A stretch of DNA of 64,000 nt from an uncultured Clostridium sp. (GCF_947072515.1 NZ_CAMTIG010000005.1:52060-116059), one strand, 5' to 3'; shown: positions 30,464 through 39,855, counted from the stretch's first letter. Made by a program: numbers and translations. The notes: generated from the letters alone by a model not told the origin.

Positions 30464-32551
30464 CTATTTTTCTTCTTTTTTCTGTTCTATTTCATCTTTA
30501 TGTTTACATTCATTATTAGAACATTGTAGATATTCTCCGGTTTTTTTAGAGAACTTTTTAACCATAAAACTGCCACACTCTGGACATTTCTTTTCAACTG
30601 GTTCATTCCAACTTACAAAATCACACTCAGGATAATTTGCGCATCCAAAGAATTTATTTCCACGTTTACTTCTTTTAGCATAAACTTTTCCACCACATTT
30701 TGGACAAGGTGCTTCAATTTCTTCAACAATTGGTTTTGCATTCTTACAATCCGGATATCCTGGACAAGCTAAAAACTTTCCATATCTTCCACGTTTAATA
30801 ATCATCATTCTACCACATTTATCACATGGTACATCACTTACTTCATCTTCAATAACTACTTTTGCAATTTCTTTTTCCGCTTTATCAATAGCTACCTTAA
30901 GAGGATCAAAGAAATCCGCAACTACATTTTCCCATTCTATAGATCCTTCCTCTATAAAATCAAGCTTTCTTTCCATTTCAGCTGTAAATTCTACATCTGC
31001 TATTTGTTTAAAATAATCACAAATTATATTATTAACTATAAATCCAAGTTCTGTTGGAATTAAGTTTTTCTTTTCTCTTACTACATACTCTCTACCTAAA
31101 AGAGTTGATATTGTTGGTACATAAGTACTTGGTCTACCAATTCCCTTTTCTTCTAGAAGCTTTACAAATGACGCTTCATTATATCTAGCTGGAGGAAGAG
31201 TAAAATGTTGTGATATATCTAAAGTATCACTTTTTAATATTTCACCTTCCTCTAATTCTGGAAGAGTTGTATTTTCTTCTTCTGAATTAGAATATTCATA
31301 CACCTTCATAAATCCATCAAATTCAGTTGTTGAACCACTCGCCTTTAGCTTGTAATCTCCATTTATAATATCAATTGAATTTGTATTTAACATACATGAT
31401 TCCATTTGTGACGCTATAAATCTTTTCCAAATCAATGAATATAATTTATATTGCTCTGGAGTTAAACTTCCTTTTGCAATTTCTGGTGTTATTTCCACAT
31501 GTGTTGGTCTTATAGCTTCATGAGCATCTTGTATATTTTTCTTTCCTTTATAAACCCTATCTTCTTTAGGTAAATATTTTTCACCATAAGCTTCTTTAAT
31601 AAAGTCTTTTGCTAATGCTTTTGCATCATCTGAAATTCTTACGGAATCGGTTCTCATATAAGTAATTAATCCAACTGTTCCATGTCCTTTCACTTCTACC
31701 CCTTCATAAAGTACTTGTGCAACTGACATAGTTTTCTTTGTCATATAATTTAATTTTTTATTTGCATCCTGTTGAAGTGTACTAGTTGTAAAAGGTGCTA
31801 AAGGTTTTCTCTCTTTTTTACCTTTTTTTATTTTTTCAATTTTAAACTCTCCATCTTTTAAATCATCTAAAATCTCTTTTGCTCTAGCTTCTTCAATCAT
31901 TTCAAGCTTTTCATTTTTATATTTCGATAAGTTTACTTTAAACTTTTTTCTTTCCTTCTTTAGTAAACAATCTATTGTCCAATACTCAACTGGATTAAAG
32001 GCTTTTACCTCTTCTTCTCGTTTACATATTAAATTTAATGCAGCTGATTGAACTCTTCCCGCACTAAGACCCCATCTTACGTTTCTCCATAAAATAGGAC
32101 TTATTTCGTATCCAACAAGTCTATCTAAAATTCTTCTTGCTTGCTGTGCATCAACTAATCCTTTATTGATAGTTCTAGCACTTTTTAAAGAACTTTTTAC
32201 AGCTGTTTTTGTTATTTCATTAAAAACTATCCTACACTTATCTTTTTCATCTATCTTTAAAAGGTTCGCTAAATGCCATGAAATTGCTTCCCCTTCTCTA
32301 TCTGGATCGGTTGCAAGATATATTTTGTCTGCTTTTTTAGCAGCTTTTCTTAAGGATTTTAAAAGTTCACCTTTTCCTCTTATTGTTATATATTGTGGTT
32401 CATAATTATTTTCTATATCTACACCTAACTTACTTTTAGGTAAATCTCTAACGTGTCCCATTGATGCTTCAACAATGTAATTCTTTCCTAAATATTTTTC
32501 TATTGTTTTCGCCTTCGCAGGTGACTCTACTATTACTAATTTTTGGCCCAT
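30464..32551 (-). CDS. topA: DNA topoisomerase I
   Basis: Type IA enzyme relaxing negative supercoils. 695 aa: Toprim domain from residue 3 (LVIVESPAKAKTIEKYLG, ATDPDREGEAISWH), catalytic Tyr near 297 in GLITYMRTDS, and three C-terminal Cys4 zinc fingers (CDKCG...CPGYPDC, CPKCG...CANYPEC, CPECG...CSNNEC). The SD GGAG is part of a small hairpin. Follows dprA; Bacillus genes normally between topA and codY (xerC, hslVU) are absent here. Confidence 0.98.
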   Translation of the reverse strand: MGQKLVIVESPAKAKTIEKYLGKNYIVEASMGHVRDLPKSKLGVDIENNYEPQYITIRGKGELLKSLRKAAKKADKIYLATDPDREGEAISWHLANLLKIDEKDKCRIVFNEITKTAVKSSLKSARTINKGLVDAQQARRILDRLVGYEISPILWRNVRWGLSAGRVQSAALNLICKREEEVKAFNPVEYWTIDCLLKKERKKFKVNLSKYKNEKLEMIEEARAKEILDDLKDGEFKIEKIKKGKKERKPLAPFTTSTLQQDANKKLNYMTKKTMSVAQVLYEGVEVKGHGTVGLITYMRTDSVRISDDAKALAKDFIKEAYGEKYLPKEDRVYKGKKNIQDAHEAIRPTHVEITPEIAKGSLTPEQYKLYSLIWKRFIASQMESCMLNTNSIDIINGDYKLKASGSTTEFDGFMKVYEYSNSEEENTTLPELEEGEILKSDTLDISQHFTLPPARYNEASFVKLLEEKGIGRPSTYVPTISTLLGREYVVREKKNLIPTELGFIVNNIICDYFKQIADVEFTAEMERKLDFIEEGSIEWENVVADFFDPLKVAIDKAEKEIAKVVIEDEVSDVPCDKCGRMMIIKRGRYGKFLACPGYPDCKNAKPIVEEIEAPCPKCGGKVYAKRSKRGNKFFGCANYPECDFVSWNEPVEKKCPECGSFMVKKFSKKTGEYLQCSNNECKHKDEIEQKKEEK

Positions 32552-32556
32552 AAATA

Positions 32557-32577
32557 AACTCCACTTTTATTGGAGTT
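32557..32577 (-). promoter_or_regulatory. Hairpin containing the topA ribosome binding site
   Basis: AACTCCA pairs with TGGAGTT over a seven-base loop; the 3' arm holds the topA SD GGAG and is followed by TTTATTTATG. It may be a weak terminator after dprA, an SD lock, or both. Confidence 0.45.
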
Positions 32578-32593
32578 ATTCACCCCCTCAAAT

Positions 32594-33625
32594 CTATATT
32601 ATCCTAGCATAATAGTTGCCAGGTAAACTTACGATGTTATTTTTAATTTGCATTTCAAATAATACCTTATACAAAGTATTTCTGTCAACCTTTGCCTTTT
32701 CAAATATTTTATCTATATGCATAGGTTCATCTCTTATTATAGTCAAAATTTCCTCTTCTATTAGAGAGTTAACTTTCCTTATATTTTTTTCCTCAAATTT
32801 TAAGAAATCACTTAAAGATTGTCTAGAAATAATAGGTACCGCGCCTTCTTTCAAAAGCATATTGCATCCATATCCAAGTTCTGAAAATATAGATGATGGT
32901 ACAACCCCAATTTCTATTCCTTTTTCTAATGCATAGTTTACTGTTATAAGTGAACCACTTTTGTAATTTGCTTCTGTAACTATAAGATATCTAGCTATTC
33001 CGCTTATTATTCTATTTCTCATTGGAAAGTTATAACTAAAAGGTGGTGTTCCTAAGAAAAATTCTGTGACTATAAGACCTCTTTTTTCTAGTTCACTAAA
33101 AAGCTTCTTATTTCCTTTTGGATATAGTACATCTATTCCACAACCTAAAACTGCAATAGTTTCTCCGCCATTTTCTAAAGCTTCTTTATGAGCTATTGAA
33201 TCTATTCCCCTAGCTCCTCCACTTCCTATTACATAACCATTTAAAACAGCTTCTTTTGTTATAAACTTTGTAACTTGTTCTCCATAAGACGTGTGCTTTC
33301 TGCCACCAACTATAGATAAAATCTTTTTATTAAGTAATTCTATATTTCCTTTGTAAAAAAGATAATATGGAGGATTTTCAATGTTCTTTAGTTCCTCTGG
33401 ATATTCCTTCATATTATAAACTATAATTTTATCCCCTTCATTTAAATAATTTTTTAAAATTTGAATTCTTTTAGTTAAATTTTGCAAATTATTTATATGA
33501 ATAGTCCTTTTTATATTTTCAAAGTTATTATAAATATTTTCCTCATTTTTATACATCTTTAATAAATTTATTTTATCTATATTTTTTATCTCTAATGATA
33601 TTAACCATAATACATAAAAATCCAT
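32594..33625 (-). CDS. dprA: DNA processing protein DprA (Smf)
   Basis: Loads RecA on incoming single-stranded DNA during transformation. 343 aa: Rossmann-like core with LSIVGGRKHTSYG, GSGGARGIDSIAH and the NRIISGIA segment, and a C-terminal winged-helix (MHIDKIFEKAKVDRNTLY). Start ATG after AAGGGG. Lies between comM and topA as in many clostridia; its presence does not by itself show natural competence. Confidence 0.95.
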   Translation of the reverse strand: MDFYVLWLISLEIKNIDKINLLKMYKNEENIYNNFENIKRTIHINNLQNLTKRIQILKNYLNEGDKIIVYNMKEYPEELKNIENPPYYLFYKGNIELLNKKILSIVGGRKHTSYGEQVTKFITKEAVLNGYVIGSGGARGIDSIAHKEALENGGETIAVLGCGIDVLYPKGNKKLFSELEKRGLIVTEFFLGTPPFSYNFPMRNRIISGIARYLIVTEANYKSGSLITVNYALEKGIEIGVVPSSIFSELGYGCNMLLKEGAVPIISRQSLSDFLKFEEKNIRKVNSLIEEEILTIIRDEPMHIDKIFEKAKVDRNTLYKVLFEMQIKNNIVSLPGNYYARII

Positions 33626-33637
33626 CTGTCTACCCCT

Positions 33638-35158
33638 TTACAAAAATTCTCCATTTATATCTTTTCTAAAATTTAAAGCTTCTATTAAAAATTCATATTC
33701 TATTTTTTTACTATTTTCCATATCAGCTATTGTTAAACCTAGCTTTAATAGCTTACTATAACTTCTCATAGATAATGTATTTTCTCTAAAAAAAGTTTTC
33801 AAAAATTTTTCACTCTCTTTAGTTAAATTACAAAATTCAAAAACATCTCTTCCTTGAATTTCTGCATTGTAATTATATTTTGTATCTTTAAATCTTTCCT
33901 TTTGTTTTTCTCTAGCTCTATTTATTTTTTTTAAAATTTTATCCTTTTCTTTAATTGGTCTTCTTTCTAATTCTTCTACTTTCAACCTGGGTACATAGGT
34001 AAAAATATCTATTCTATCTCTAAGTGGTTTTGATAATCTATTTTGATATCTTCTTATTTCATTATCTGTACAAGTACATTTATTTTCTTCAGATAAATCT
34101 AATGTACTTCTTCCACAAGGACATAAATTTAATGCTCCCACTAAAATAAAATTTGCAAGCATACTTCCTTTAAAGTTCATTCTATCTATTTGAATTTTCT
34201 TTTCTTCTAAAGGACATCTTAATCCTTCTAAAATATCTTTTTTAAACTCTAAAATTTCATCTAAAAATAATACACCATTGTGTGCTAATGTGATTTCTCC
34301 CGCTTTTCCATCTCTTCCTCCTCCCATAAGCCCAATTTTAGTTATTGTATGATGTGGTGCTCTAAATGGAATATTATCTTTTTCAATTTTTTCAATCATC
34401 CCTGCTATAGAATATATCTTAAAAACTTGAAGCTTTTCTTCTTCTGTAAGCTGTGGCAATAAACTTTTAAAGGCTTTTGCAAGCATTGTTTTCCCTGCCC
34501 CTGGAGTTCCAAAGAGAATTATATTATGTCTTCCTGCCGCTGCAATTCCTAATCCTCTCTTAGCTAAAATTTGACCTACTATACCATCTATATCTACGTC
34601 CTTTTGGATTTCTCCTTTTTCTTCTTTAAACTCAAAGGGTGCTATATCTTCATATTCACTAAAGTCTATTACTTCTTTTAAATTTTCAAATAAATATATT
34701 TGCCCATTTTTTATTTTATTTATTTCACTTTTATTCTCTAAAGGACAAATAAACTTCTCTACACCTTTATCTAAACCTTCTAATATTATTGGAATACTTC
34801 CATTTACTTTTTTTATTTTCCCACTTAATGATAATTCACCAAATATAATGTACTCTTCTGTATTTATTTTTTTTATTTGTCCTGACTCTATTAATATTCC
34901 TAGTGCTATTGGTAAATCTAATAGACTACCAATTTTTCTTATGTCCGCTGGAGATAAATTTACAATTATTCGTCCTAAAGGAAATTCAAACCCCAAATTT
35001 ATAATAGCAGCTCTAACTCTCTCTTTTGATTCTTTTACAGATGCATCTGGTAAACCAACAATATTAAATTGTGGCAGCCCCTTTGATATATTTACTTCAA
35101 CTTCAACTATTAAACTTTCCGTCCCAAGATTCGTTCCACTTTTAATCTTAATTGCCAT
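33638..35158 (-). CDS. comM: YifB/ComM family Mg-chelatase-like AAA+ ATPase
   Basis: 506 aa. N-terminal S5/Lon-protease-like fold (FNIVGLPDASVKESKERVRAA), central AAA+ domain with Walker A FGTPGAGKTMLAKAF near residue 220, Walker B NGVLFLDEI, a Cys cluster (CPCGRST...CTC) and a C-terminal Mg-chelatase domain. ComM helicase supports branch migration during transformation in Vibrio; the role in clostridia is not established. First gene of comM-dprA-topA. Confidence 0.93.
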   Translation of the reverse strand: MAIKIKSGTNLGTESLIVEVEVNISKGLPQFNIVGLPDASVKESKERVRAAIINLGFEFPLGRIIVNLSPADIRKIGSLLDLPIALGILIESGQIKKINTEEYIIFGELSLSGKIKKVNGSIPIILEGLDKGVEKFICPLENKSEINKIKNGQIYLFENLKEVIDFSEYEDIAPFEFKEEKGEIQKDVDIDGIVGQILAKRGLGIAAAGRHNIILFGTPGAGKTMLAKAFKSLLPQLTEEEKLQVFKIYSIAGMIEKIEKDNIPFRAPHHTITKIGLMGGGRDGKAGEITLAHNGVLFLDEILEFKKDILEGLRCPLEEKKIQIDRMNFKGSMLANFILVGALNLCPCGRSTLDLSEENKCTCTDNEIRRYQNRLSKPLRDRIDIFTYVPRLKVEELERRPIKEKDKILKKINRAREKQKERFKDTKYNYNAEIQGRDVFEFCNLTKESEKFLKTFFRENTLSMRSYSKLLKLGLTIADMENSKKIEYEFLIEALNFRKDINGEFL

Positions 35159-35184
35159 TATTCTCGCCTCCTCTTTTATTAGTC

Positions 35185-35214
35185 ATTATTAACAGGAGAC
35201 AAATTTTTAATCAA
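35185..35214 (-). promoter_or_regulatory. Probable SigA-type promoter of comM-dprA-topA
   Basis: TTGATT and AATAAT with an 18-base spacer on the minus strand, 27 bases before the comM start codon. The -10 is imperfect. Confidence 0.45.
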
Positions 35215-35268
35215 TTTTGTTATTTTTATTAATCATTAGTCAATACTTCTAAAAAGGAGTTGATTATT

Positions 35269-35637
35269 TTGAAGTCTTTAAATAAAAAAATAGGAAATTA
35301 CGGCGAAGATATTGCCTATACCTTTTTAAGAAATAATGGCTATACTATATTGAAAAGAAACTACAGAAATAGATTTGGTGAAATAGATTTTATTTGCTCA
35401 AAAAAAGATATTTTATCTTTTATAGAGATTAAAACTCGCTATTTCAATTCTTTTGGTTCTCCTTGTGAAAGCATTAATTATAAGAAAAGAAAAAACATTA
35501 TTTTTATGTCTAAGTTTTTTCTAACTGAAAATAATATCCATAATTATTTTATTCGGTATGATATTCTAGAAGTTTTCTTAAATCTTAATTCAGATAATCA
35601 TGAAATTATTTTTACTACTGATGCCTTTAGGCTTTAA
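35269..35637 (+). CDS. YraN family (UPF0102) putative endonuclease
   Basis: 122 aa, plus strand, divergent from comM. It has the restriction-endonuclease-like core of the YraN family: GEDIAYTFLRNNGYTILKRN, FGEIDFIC (catalytic Asp) and FIEIKTR (E-x-K). Function is unproved. The TTG at 35269 is nine bases after GGAG; a TTG three codons earlier abuts the SD. It ends at a terminator shared with convergent rnhB. Confidence 0.88.
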   Translation: MKSLNKKIGNYGEDIAYTFLRNNGYTILKRNYRNRFGEIDFICSKKDILSFIEIKTRYFNSFGSPCESINYKKRKNIIFMSKFFLTENNIHNYFIRYDILEVFLNLNSDNHEIIFTTDAFRL

Positions 35638-35667
35638 TTCAATTAGAACCTATATATTTCTATATAT

Positions 35668-35699
35668 AAAAAAGAGCTGTAAAAAAACAGCTCTTTTTT
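35668..35699. terminator. Bidirectional terminator between yraN and rnhB
   Basis: GAGCTGT pairs with ACAGCTC over a six-A loop, flanked by six A on the left and six T on the right, so it can stop transcription from both convergent genes. Confidence 0.9.
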
Positions 35700-35701
35700 G
35701 T

Positions 35702-36505
35702 TTAATCTAATATATTCTTTAAAAAACTCATTCTATGAATTTCTGTAGCACCTATTTCTTTTATTTTTTCTATGTGTTTAGCTGCTCCATACCCAACATT
35801 GCTTTCAAATCCATATTCAGGATATTTTTCTCCATATTTTTTCATCAAATTATCTCTATATACCTTTGCGATAATTGATGCTGCTGCAATCGTTGCACTT
35901 TTAGTATCACCCTTTATCACAGATTTATTTTCTATTTTAACACCCTTTATTAAATATCCATCAGATAATACAATATCTGGTTTCACATTTAACATATCTA
36001 AACTCTCTAAAAATATTTTATTATTACAATATCCTATTCCTAGTTCATCTATCTCTTCATTAGACTTTTCTGCTATTGCATATGAGATAGCCTTTTCTTT
36101 TATAATTACAGCTAACTCTTCTCTTTTCTTTTCATTTAATTTTTTAGAATCATTTAAATAAAATATCATATCTTCATCTAAAACTTTCAAATCCAATACA
36201 ACACACGCTGAAACTATAGGTCCTGCTAACGGTCCTCTTCCTACTTCATCAACTCCAGCTAAAAAGCCTTCTTTTGCAAAAGCTCTATCAAAGTCATACA
36301 TATCTTTAACTCTTATCTTTTCATCTTCAAAAGCTTTAATTTCCTTTTCAATCTTATTTCCTAATGCTATAACATTTTTTCTTTTATCTTTTAAAAAGGA
36401 TTCTTTTAACACTAATTTTTCTTCTAATGTTAAATTTAAAGATTCAAAATTTGTCTTTATATCTTTAAAGCTTTTTTTATCTAAACCTTCTAACAGTTTT
36501 TCCAT
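35702..36505 (-). CDS. rnhB: Ribonuclease HII
   Basis: Removes ribonucleotides from DNA and RNA-DNA hybrids. 267 aa, with a helical N-terminal extension of about 80 residues like Bacillus RnhB, then catalytic Asp86-Glu87 in GVDEVGRGPLAGP, NDSKKL, and C-terminal SIIAKVYRD. Follows rbgA. Confidence 0.96.
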   Translation of the reverse strand: MEKLLEGLDKKSFKDIKTNFESLNLTLEEKLVLKESFLKDKRKNVIALGNKIEKEIKAFEDEKIRVKDMYDFDRAFAKEGFLAGVDEVGRGPLAGPIVSACVVLDLKVLDEDMIFYLNDSKKLNEKKREELAVIIKEKAISYAIAEKSNEEIDELGIGYCNNKIFLESLDMLNVKPDIVLSDGYLIKGVKIENKSVIKGDTKSATIAAASIIAKVYRDNLMKKYGEKYPEYGFESNVGYGAAKHIEKIKEIGATEIHRMSFLKNILD

Positions 36506-36517
36506 ATTCTACTCCTC

Positions 36518-37360
36518 TTATGGTCGTTCTAAAGAAATATTCCCCATTTTCCCTGCTCTAAACTCATCTAAAAGCATAACTGCAAGTCTTGTATAGTTTA
36601 TTTCTCCACCCTTAACAATACATCCTCTTTTTCTTCCTATTGCATTAAGAGTTTCTAACGGATCTTCATAGATTTCATCTATTTTATATCTTTCTTTTAA
36701 AAGCTCTCCATAATGTTCACTCATTCTTTCTATAAGTCTATATGAAAGATCTTCTGTATCCATTATTTCATCTTTAATAGCTCCAGTAAAAGCTAAGTTT
36801 AATGCTGTTTCATCATCTTCAAATTTCGGCCATAAAACCCCTGGTGTATCTAAAAGTTCTACTCCAATAGAAGTTTTTATCCATTGTTTGTTTTTAGTTA
36901 CTCCTGGTCTATCACCTGTCTTTGCTATACTATTTCTAGCAAGCTTATTTATGAATGTAGATTTTCCAACGTTCGGTATCCCAACAACCATAACTCTAAT
37001 AGTTAAGCTCTTAAGTCCTTTTTTCTTCATTCTATCTATTTTTTCTTTTAATAACTCTTCTAAAGCTGGTTTTATTTTATTTATTCCAATACCTTTTAAA
37101 CAGTTAACTTCGATCGCCATAACATTATCAGATTTTAATTCTTTCATCCACGATCTAGTTACTTCTTTTTGTGATAAATCACTTTTATTTAAAAGAATAA
37201 GTCTTGGTTTATTCTCAACTAATTTATCTATATCTGGATTTGCAGAACTTCTCGCTATTCTAGCATCTCTAATTTCAATAACAGCATCTACAACTTTTAA
37301 GTTTTCTTTTATTTCTCTTTGAGTTTTTTTCATATGACCTGGAAACCAGTTAATTGCCAT
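36518..37360 (-). CDS. rbgA: Ribosome biogenesis GTPase RbgA (YlqF)
   Basis: Needed for late 50S assembly. 280 aa, circularly permuted GTPase: NKSD (G4, residues 58-61) comes before GIPNVGKSTFINKL (G1, 127-140) and DTPGV (G3). N-terminal NWFPGHMKKT is characteristic. Located between rplS and rnhB, as in Bacillus. Confidence 0.96.
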   Translation of the reverse strand: MAINWFPGHMKKTQREIKENLKVVDAVIEIRDARIARSSANPDIDKLVENKPRLILLNKSDLSQKEVTRSWMKELKSDNVMAIEVNCLKGIGINKIKPALEELLKEKIDRMKKKGLKSLTIRVMVVGIPNVGKSTFINKLARNSIAKTGDRPGVTKNKQWIKTSIGVELLDTPGVLWPKFEDDETALNLAFTGAIKDEIMDTEDLSYRLIERMSEHYGELLKERYKIDEIYEDPLETLNAIGRKRGCIVKGGEINYTRLAVMLLDEFRAGKMGNISLERP

Positions 37361-37392
37361 TTAAATCACTCTCCTATATTTAAAATTTATAG

Positions 37393-37420
37393 AAAAAAAA
37401 GGACTTATTAAAAGTCCTTT
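37393..37420 (-). terminator. Intrinsic terminator after rplS
   Basis: GGACTT pairs with AAGTCC over a five-base loop, the stem extended by A/T pairs, followed by eight T on the minus strand. Confidence 0.8.
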
Positions 37421-37434
37421 CAATCTATGGTTAA

Positions 37435-37785
37435 TTATCTTGTAATTAATTCTTTAACCTTAGCTGCTTTACCAACTCTGTCTCTTAAGTAGTAAAGTTT
37501 AGCTCTTCTTACTCTACCTCTTCTAGTGATCTCAATTTTTTCGATCATTGGAGCGTTCATTGGGAAAGTTTTTTCAACACCAGTTCCAAAAGCAACTCTT
37601 CTTACTGTAAAAGTTTCTCTTAAACCACCGTTTTGTTTTTTAATAACAGTTCCTTCAAATACTTGAACTCTTTCTCTGTTACCTTCTTTAATTTTTTGGT
37701 GAACTTTTACGCTATCTCCAACATTGAAGCTTGGTAAATCAGTTCTTATTTGTTCTTGTTCTATTGCTCTTAAAATTTCATTCAT
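37435..37785 (-). CDS. rplS: Large ribosomal subunit protein bL19
   Basis: 50S protein at the subunit interface, 116 aa, with [32 protein letters not shown] and C-terminal [30 protein letters not shown] before the ATG. It has its own promoter at the end of trmD and a likely structured leader. Confidence 0.98.
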   Translation of the reverse strand: MNEILRAIEQEQIRTDLPSFNVGDSVKVHQKIKEGNRERVQVFEGTVIKKQNGGLRETFTVRRVAFGTGVEKTFPMNAPMIEKIEITRRGRVRRAKLYYLRDRVGKAAKVKELITR

Positions 37786-37863
37786 TGTGTATTCCTCCTA
37801 GTAATAAATTTTGACGTTCGTTCCAAAGCTAATATTCGGAAGAGGACCGCCGGTACTAACACA
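37786..37863 (-). promoter_or_regulatory. Candidate L19 (rplS) leader RNA
   Basis: The roughly 75-base leader is much richer in G/C than nearby intergenic DNA (GTACCGGCGGTCC near 37840-37855) and can form local pairs such as TTCC with GGAA. Ribosomal protein leaders upstream of rplS are known in Firmicutes; I cannot confirm a covariance match by eye. Confidence 0.45.
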
Positions 37864-37867
37864 AAGG

Positions 37868-38608
37868 TTATTTTAACATATTTTTTTTTCTATTGCAATC
37901 ATTTATTTTAAGAAGCTTTTTATCTTCTTTAGATAATTGGACCTTTTCAAATAAATCATTACGTCTCTCTTTTGTTATCTCTAGAGACTTTAATCTTCTC
38001 CATTTCCTTATATTCTCATGATGTCCTGATAATAATATTTCTGGTACACTTTCTTCTTCAAATATTTCTGGTCTTGTATACTGTGGATACTCTAAAACTC
38101 CATCTGAAAATGATTCTTCCATAAAACTCTCATTTTTACCAAGTACACCATCTCTTAACCTTAAAATAGAATCAATCACTGGAATAGCTGCCATTTCTCC
38201 CCCAGTTAAGATAAAATCACCAATAGAAATTTCCATATCAATATACTTATAGCATCTTTCATCTATTCCTTCATAATGTCCACAAACAAATATTAATCCT
38301 TCTTCCTTTGATAGTTCTTTTGCCATTTCATGATTGAATGTCTTTCCTCTTGGACCTAAAAACACTACTTTAGAATTATTTTTTTCTTTTACATATCTAA
38401 TTGCATCTACTATAGGCTGAGGAGCCATAACCATTCCTGCTCCTCCTCCATAAGGATAATCATCTACTTTCTTATGTCTACTCGCAGTAAAATCTCTTAT
38501 ATTTATAGCTTCTATGCTTAATAATTCTTTTTCTTGCGCCCTACCTATAATACTATGATTAAAAATTTGAAACATTTCTGGGAAAAGTGTCAGCACACTA
38601 ATCTTCAT
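37868..38608 (-). CDS. trmD: tRNA (guanine-N1)-methyltransferase TrmD
   Basis: Methylates G37 of tRNAs to prevent frameshifting. 246 aa with the trefoil-knot SAM motifs [26 protein letters not shown] and [11 protein letters not shown], plus the early [12 protein letters not shown]. Start overlaps rimM by 11 bases. The rplS promoter lies over its last codons. Confidence 0.97.
   Translation of the reverse strand: MKISVLTLFPEMFQIFNHSIIGRAQEKELLSIEAINIRDFTASRHKKVDDYPYGGGAGMVMAPQPIVDAIRYVKEKNNSKVVFLGPRGKTFNHEMAKELSKEEGLIFVCGHYEGIDERCYKYIDMEISIGDFILTGGEMAAIPVIDSILRLRDGVLGKNESFMEESFSDGVLEYPQYTRPEIFEEESVPEILLSGHHENIRKWRRLKSLEITKERRNDLFEKVQLSKEDKKLLKINDCNRKKNMLK
37870..37898 (-). promoter_or_regulatory. 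SigA-type promoter of rplS, inside trmD 3' end
   Basis: TTGCAA and TAAAAT with a 17-base spacer on the minus strand, overlapping the trmD C-terminal codons; start near 37863. Confidence 0.65.
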
Positions 38609-39095
38609 ATCGCCACTCTCTTACAGGTTTTATTACTATTTTTTCTTCATCTAAATCTATATCTAATACAATATCTATAAGTGCTGGAATTAGAAGTTCT
38701 TTTGGTTTTCTAATCCAATATACATCGTTATTTTTAGTTTCTATAATATCATATATTGCACCTAAATCTTCTCCTTCAGAATCGAATACATGCATTCCTA
38801 TAAGATCTCTAACATAAAACTCATCGTCATCTAAATCTGGTTCATTTTCTCTTAGTACATATAATTCTGTACCTTTATATGTTTCAGCTTCTTCAATTGA
38901 GTTTATTCCTTCTAATTTTAATATTACTCTATCTTTTTGAAACTTAGTTCCTTCAATTTTGACTTCCTTGTCATTTATAAGTACATATCCATATCTTTTA
39001 AAATTATTGACGTCTCTAGTTTTAGCTATTACTTTTACTTCACCTTTTAATCCATGTGTATTAACTATTTTTCCTACGTTAAAAACTTCATCCAT
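38598..39095 (-). CDS. rimM: 16S rRNA processing protein RimM
   Basis: Assists 30S head assembly. 165 aa: N-terminal RimM barrel ([17 protein letters not shown]) and C-terminal PRC barrel ([20 protein letters not shown], then [17 protein letters not shown]). Overlaps trmD. Start ATG after GAGGTG. Confidence 0.96.
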   Translation of the reverse strand: MDEVFNVGKIVNTHGLKGEVKVIAKTRDVNNFKRYGYVLINDKEVKIEGTKFQKDRVILKLEGINSIEEAETYKGTELYVLRENEPDLDDDEFYVRDLIGMHVFDSEGEDLGAIYDIIETKNNDVYWIRKPKELLIPALIDIVLDIDLDEEKIVIKPVREWRYED

Positions 39096-39131
39096 CTTAT
39101 TTAAACACCTCTTTTTATTTAATCACTCTAT

Positions 39132-39161
39132 ATTTTAACCTAAATCATATGTGCTAATCAA
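39132..39161 (-). promoter_or_regulatory. Probable SigA-type promoter of rimM-trmD
   Basis: TTGATT and TAAAAT with an 18-base spacer on the minus strand. The rest of the 240-base gap between khpA and rimM is very AT-rich; beyond this promoter and the khpA terminator I see no gene or clear structure. Confidence 0.5.
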
Positions 39162-39304
39162 TTACTATATTGAAATTATTTATTACATTTTATTTATCTA
39201 TATATACAAACTATAATTTTAGCACTTTAAATCATTGCTCTTCATAGCATCTATTTAAAGTTATTTTCAATTTACTAATTATACGAAATTATTTTCTTAC
39301 ATAT

Positions 39305-39335
39305 TAAAAAAAGAGTTAGGTGTTAGCCTAACTCT
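39305..39335 (-). terminator. Intrinsic terminator after khpA
   Basis: AGAGTTAGG pairs with CCTAACTCT (9 perfect pairs, six-base loop), followed by seven T on the minus strand, ending the ffh-rpsP-khpA transcript. Confidence 0.9.
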
Positions 39336-39563
39336 TTAAATAATTTCAACTACTACTCGTTTTTCTTCTTTTATGGCAACAGCCTTTACTACAGTTCGAA
39401 TAGCTTTTGCTATTCTCCCTTGCTTTCCGATAACTTTTCCCATATCTTCTGGAGCTACCTTCAGCTCAAGTATAATAGACTGCTCGCCAGCAATTTCATT
39501 AACTCTAACTTCTTCGGGTCTATCCACTAATGATTTAGCTATTAATTCAACTAATTCTTTCAT
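39336..39563 (-). CDS. khpA: KH-domain RNA-binding protein KhpA (YlqC)
   Basis: Single KH domain, 75 aa, with KVAPEDMGKVIGKQGRIAKAIR including the GxxG-type loop GKQG. KhpA pairs with KhpB (Jag) in binding many RNAs and affecting cell division in other Firmicutes. Odd: the only good SD (GGAGGTG, 39598-39604) is 34 bases from the ATG, and the space between contains a 6-bp hairpin that would shorten the effective distance to about 11 bases. An in-frame CTG close to the SD would add non-family residues. Confidence 0.93.
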   Translation of the reverse strand: MKELVELIAKSLVDRPEEVRVNEIAGEQSIILELKVAPEDMGKVIGKQGRIAKAIRTVVKAVAIKEEKRVVVEII

Positions 39564-39570
39564 ATAGTGT

Positions 39571-39593
39571 CTGCAAATATGTACTACTTGCAG
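39571..39593 (-). promoter_or_regulatory. Hairpin between SD and start codon of khpA
   Basis: CTGCAA pairs with TTGCAG (39588-39593 with 39571-39576) over an 11-base loop, lying exactly between the SD and the ATG. Confidence 0.55.
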
Positions 39594-39609
39594 TCTTCAC
39601 CTCCAATAA

Positions 39610-39855
39610 TTATTTGCTAATTCCTGCTTGATTGAAAAGCTTTTTAACTACATCAGTTGGTTGAGCACCATCTTGTAACCATTTGTTAGCTTTTTCTTCG
39701 TTGATTTTGATTTCTTTTGGTTGAGCAACTGGATTGTAGAATCCGATTTCTTCGATGAATCTTCCATCTCTTGGGCTTCTTGAATCAGCAACAACAACTC
39801 TGTAGAAAGGAGCTTTATGAGCACCCATTCTTCTTAATCTTATTTTAACTGCCAT
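39610..39855 (-). CDS. rpsP: Small ribosomal subunit protein bS16
   Basis: 30S assembly protein, 81 aa: [19 protein letters not shown] at the start is nearly invariant for S16, followed by [32 protein letters not shown]. Between ffh and khpA, the standard order. Confidence 0.98.
   Translation of the reverse strand: MAVKIRLRRMGAHKAPFYRVVVADSRSPRDGRFIEEIGFYNPVAQPKEIKINEEKANKWLQDGAQPTDVVKKLFNQAGISK

Noticed and set aside
39564..39594. CTG start for khpA close to the SD
   Set aside because: It would add about ten residues absent from KhpA proteins; CTG starts are rare. Kept only as the alternative in the khpA finding.
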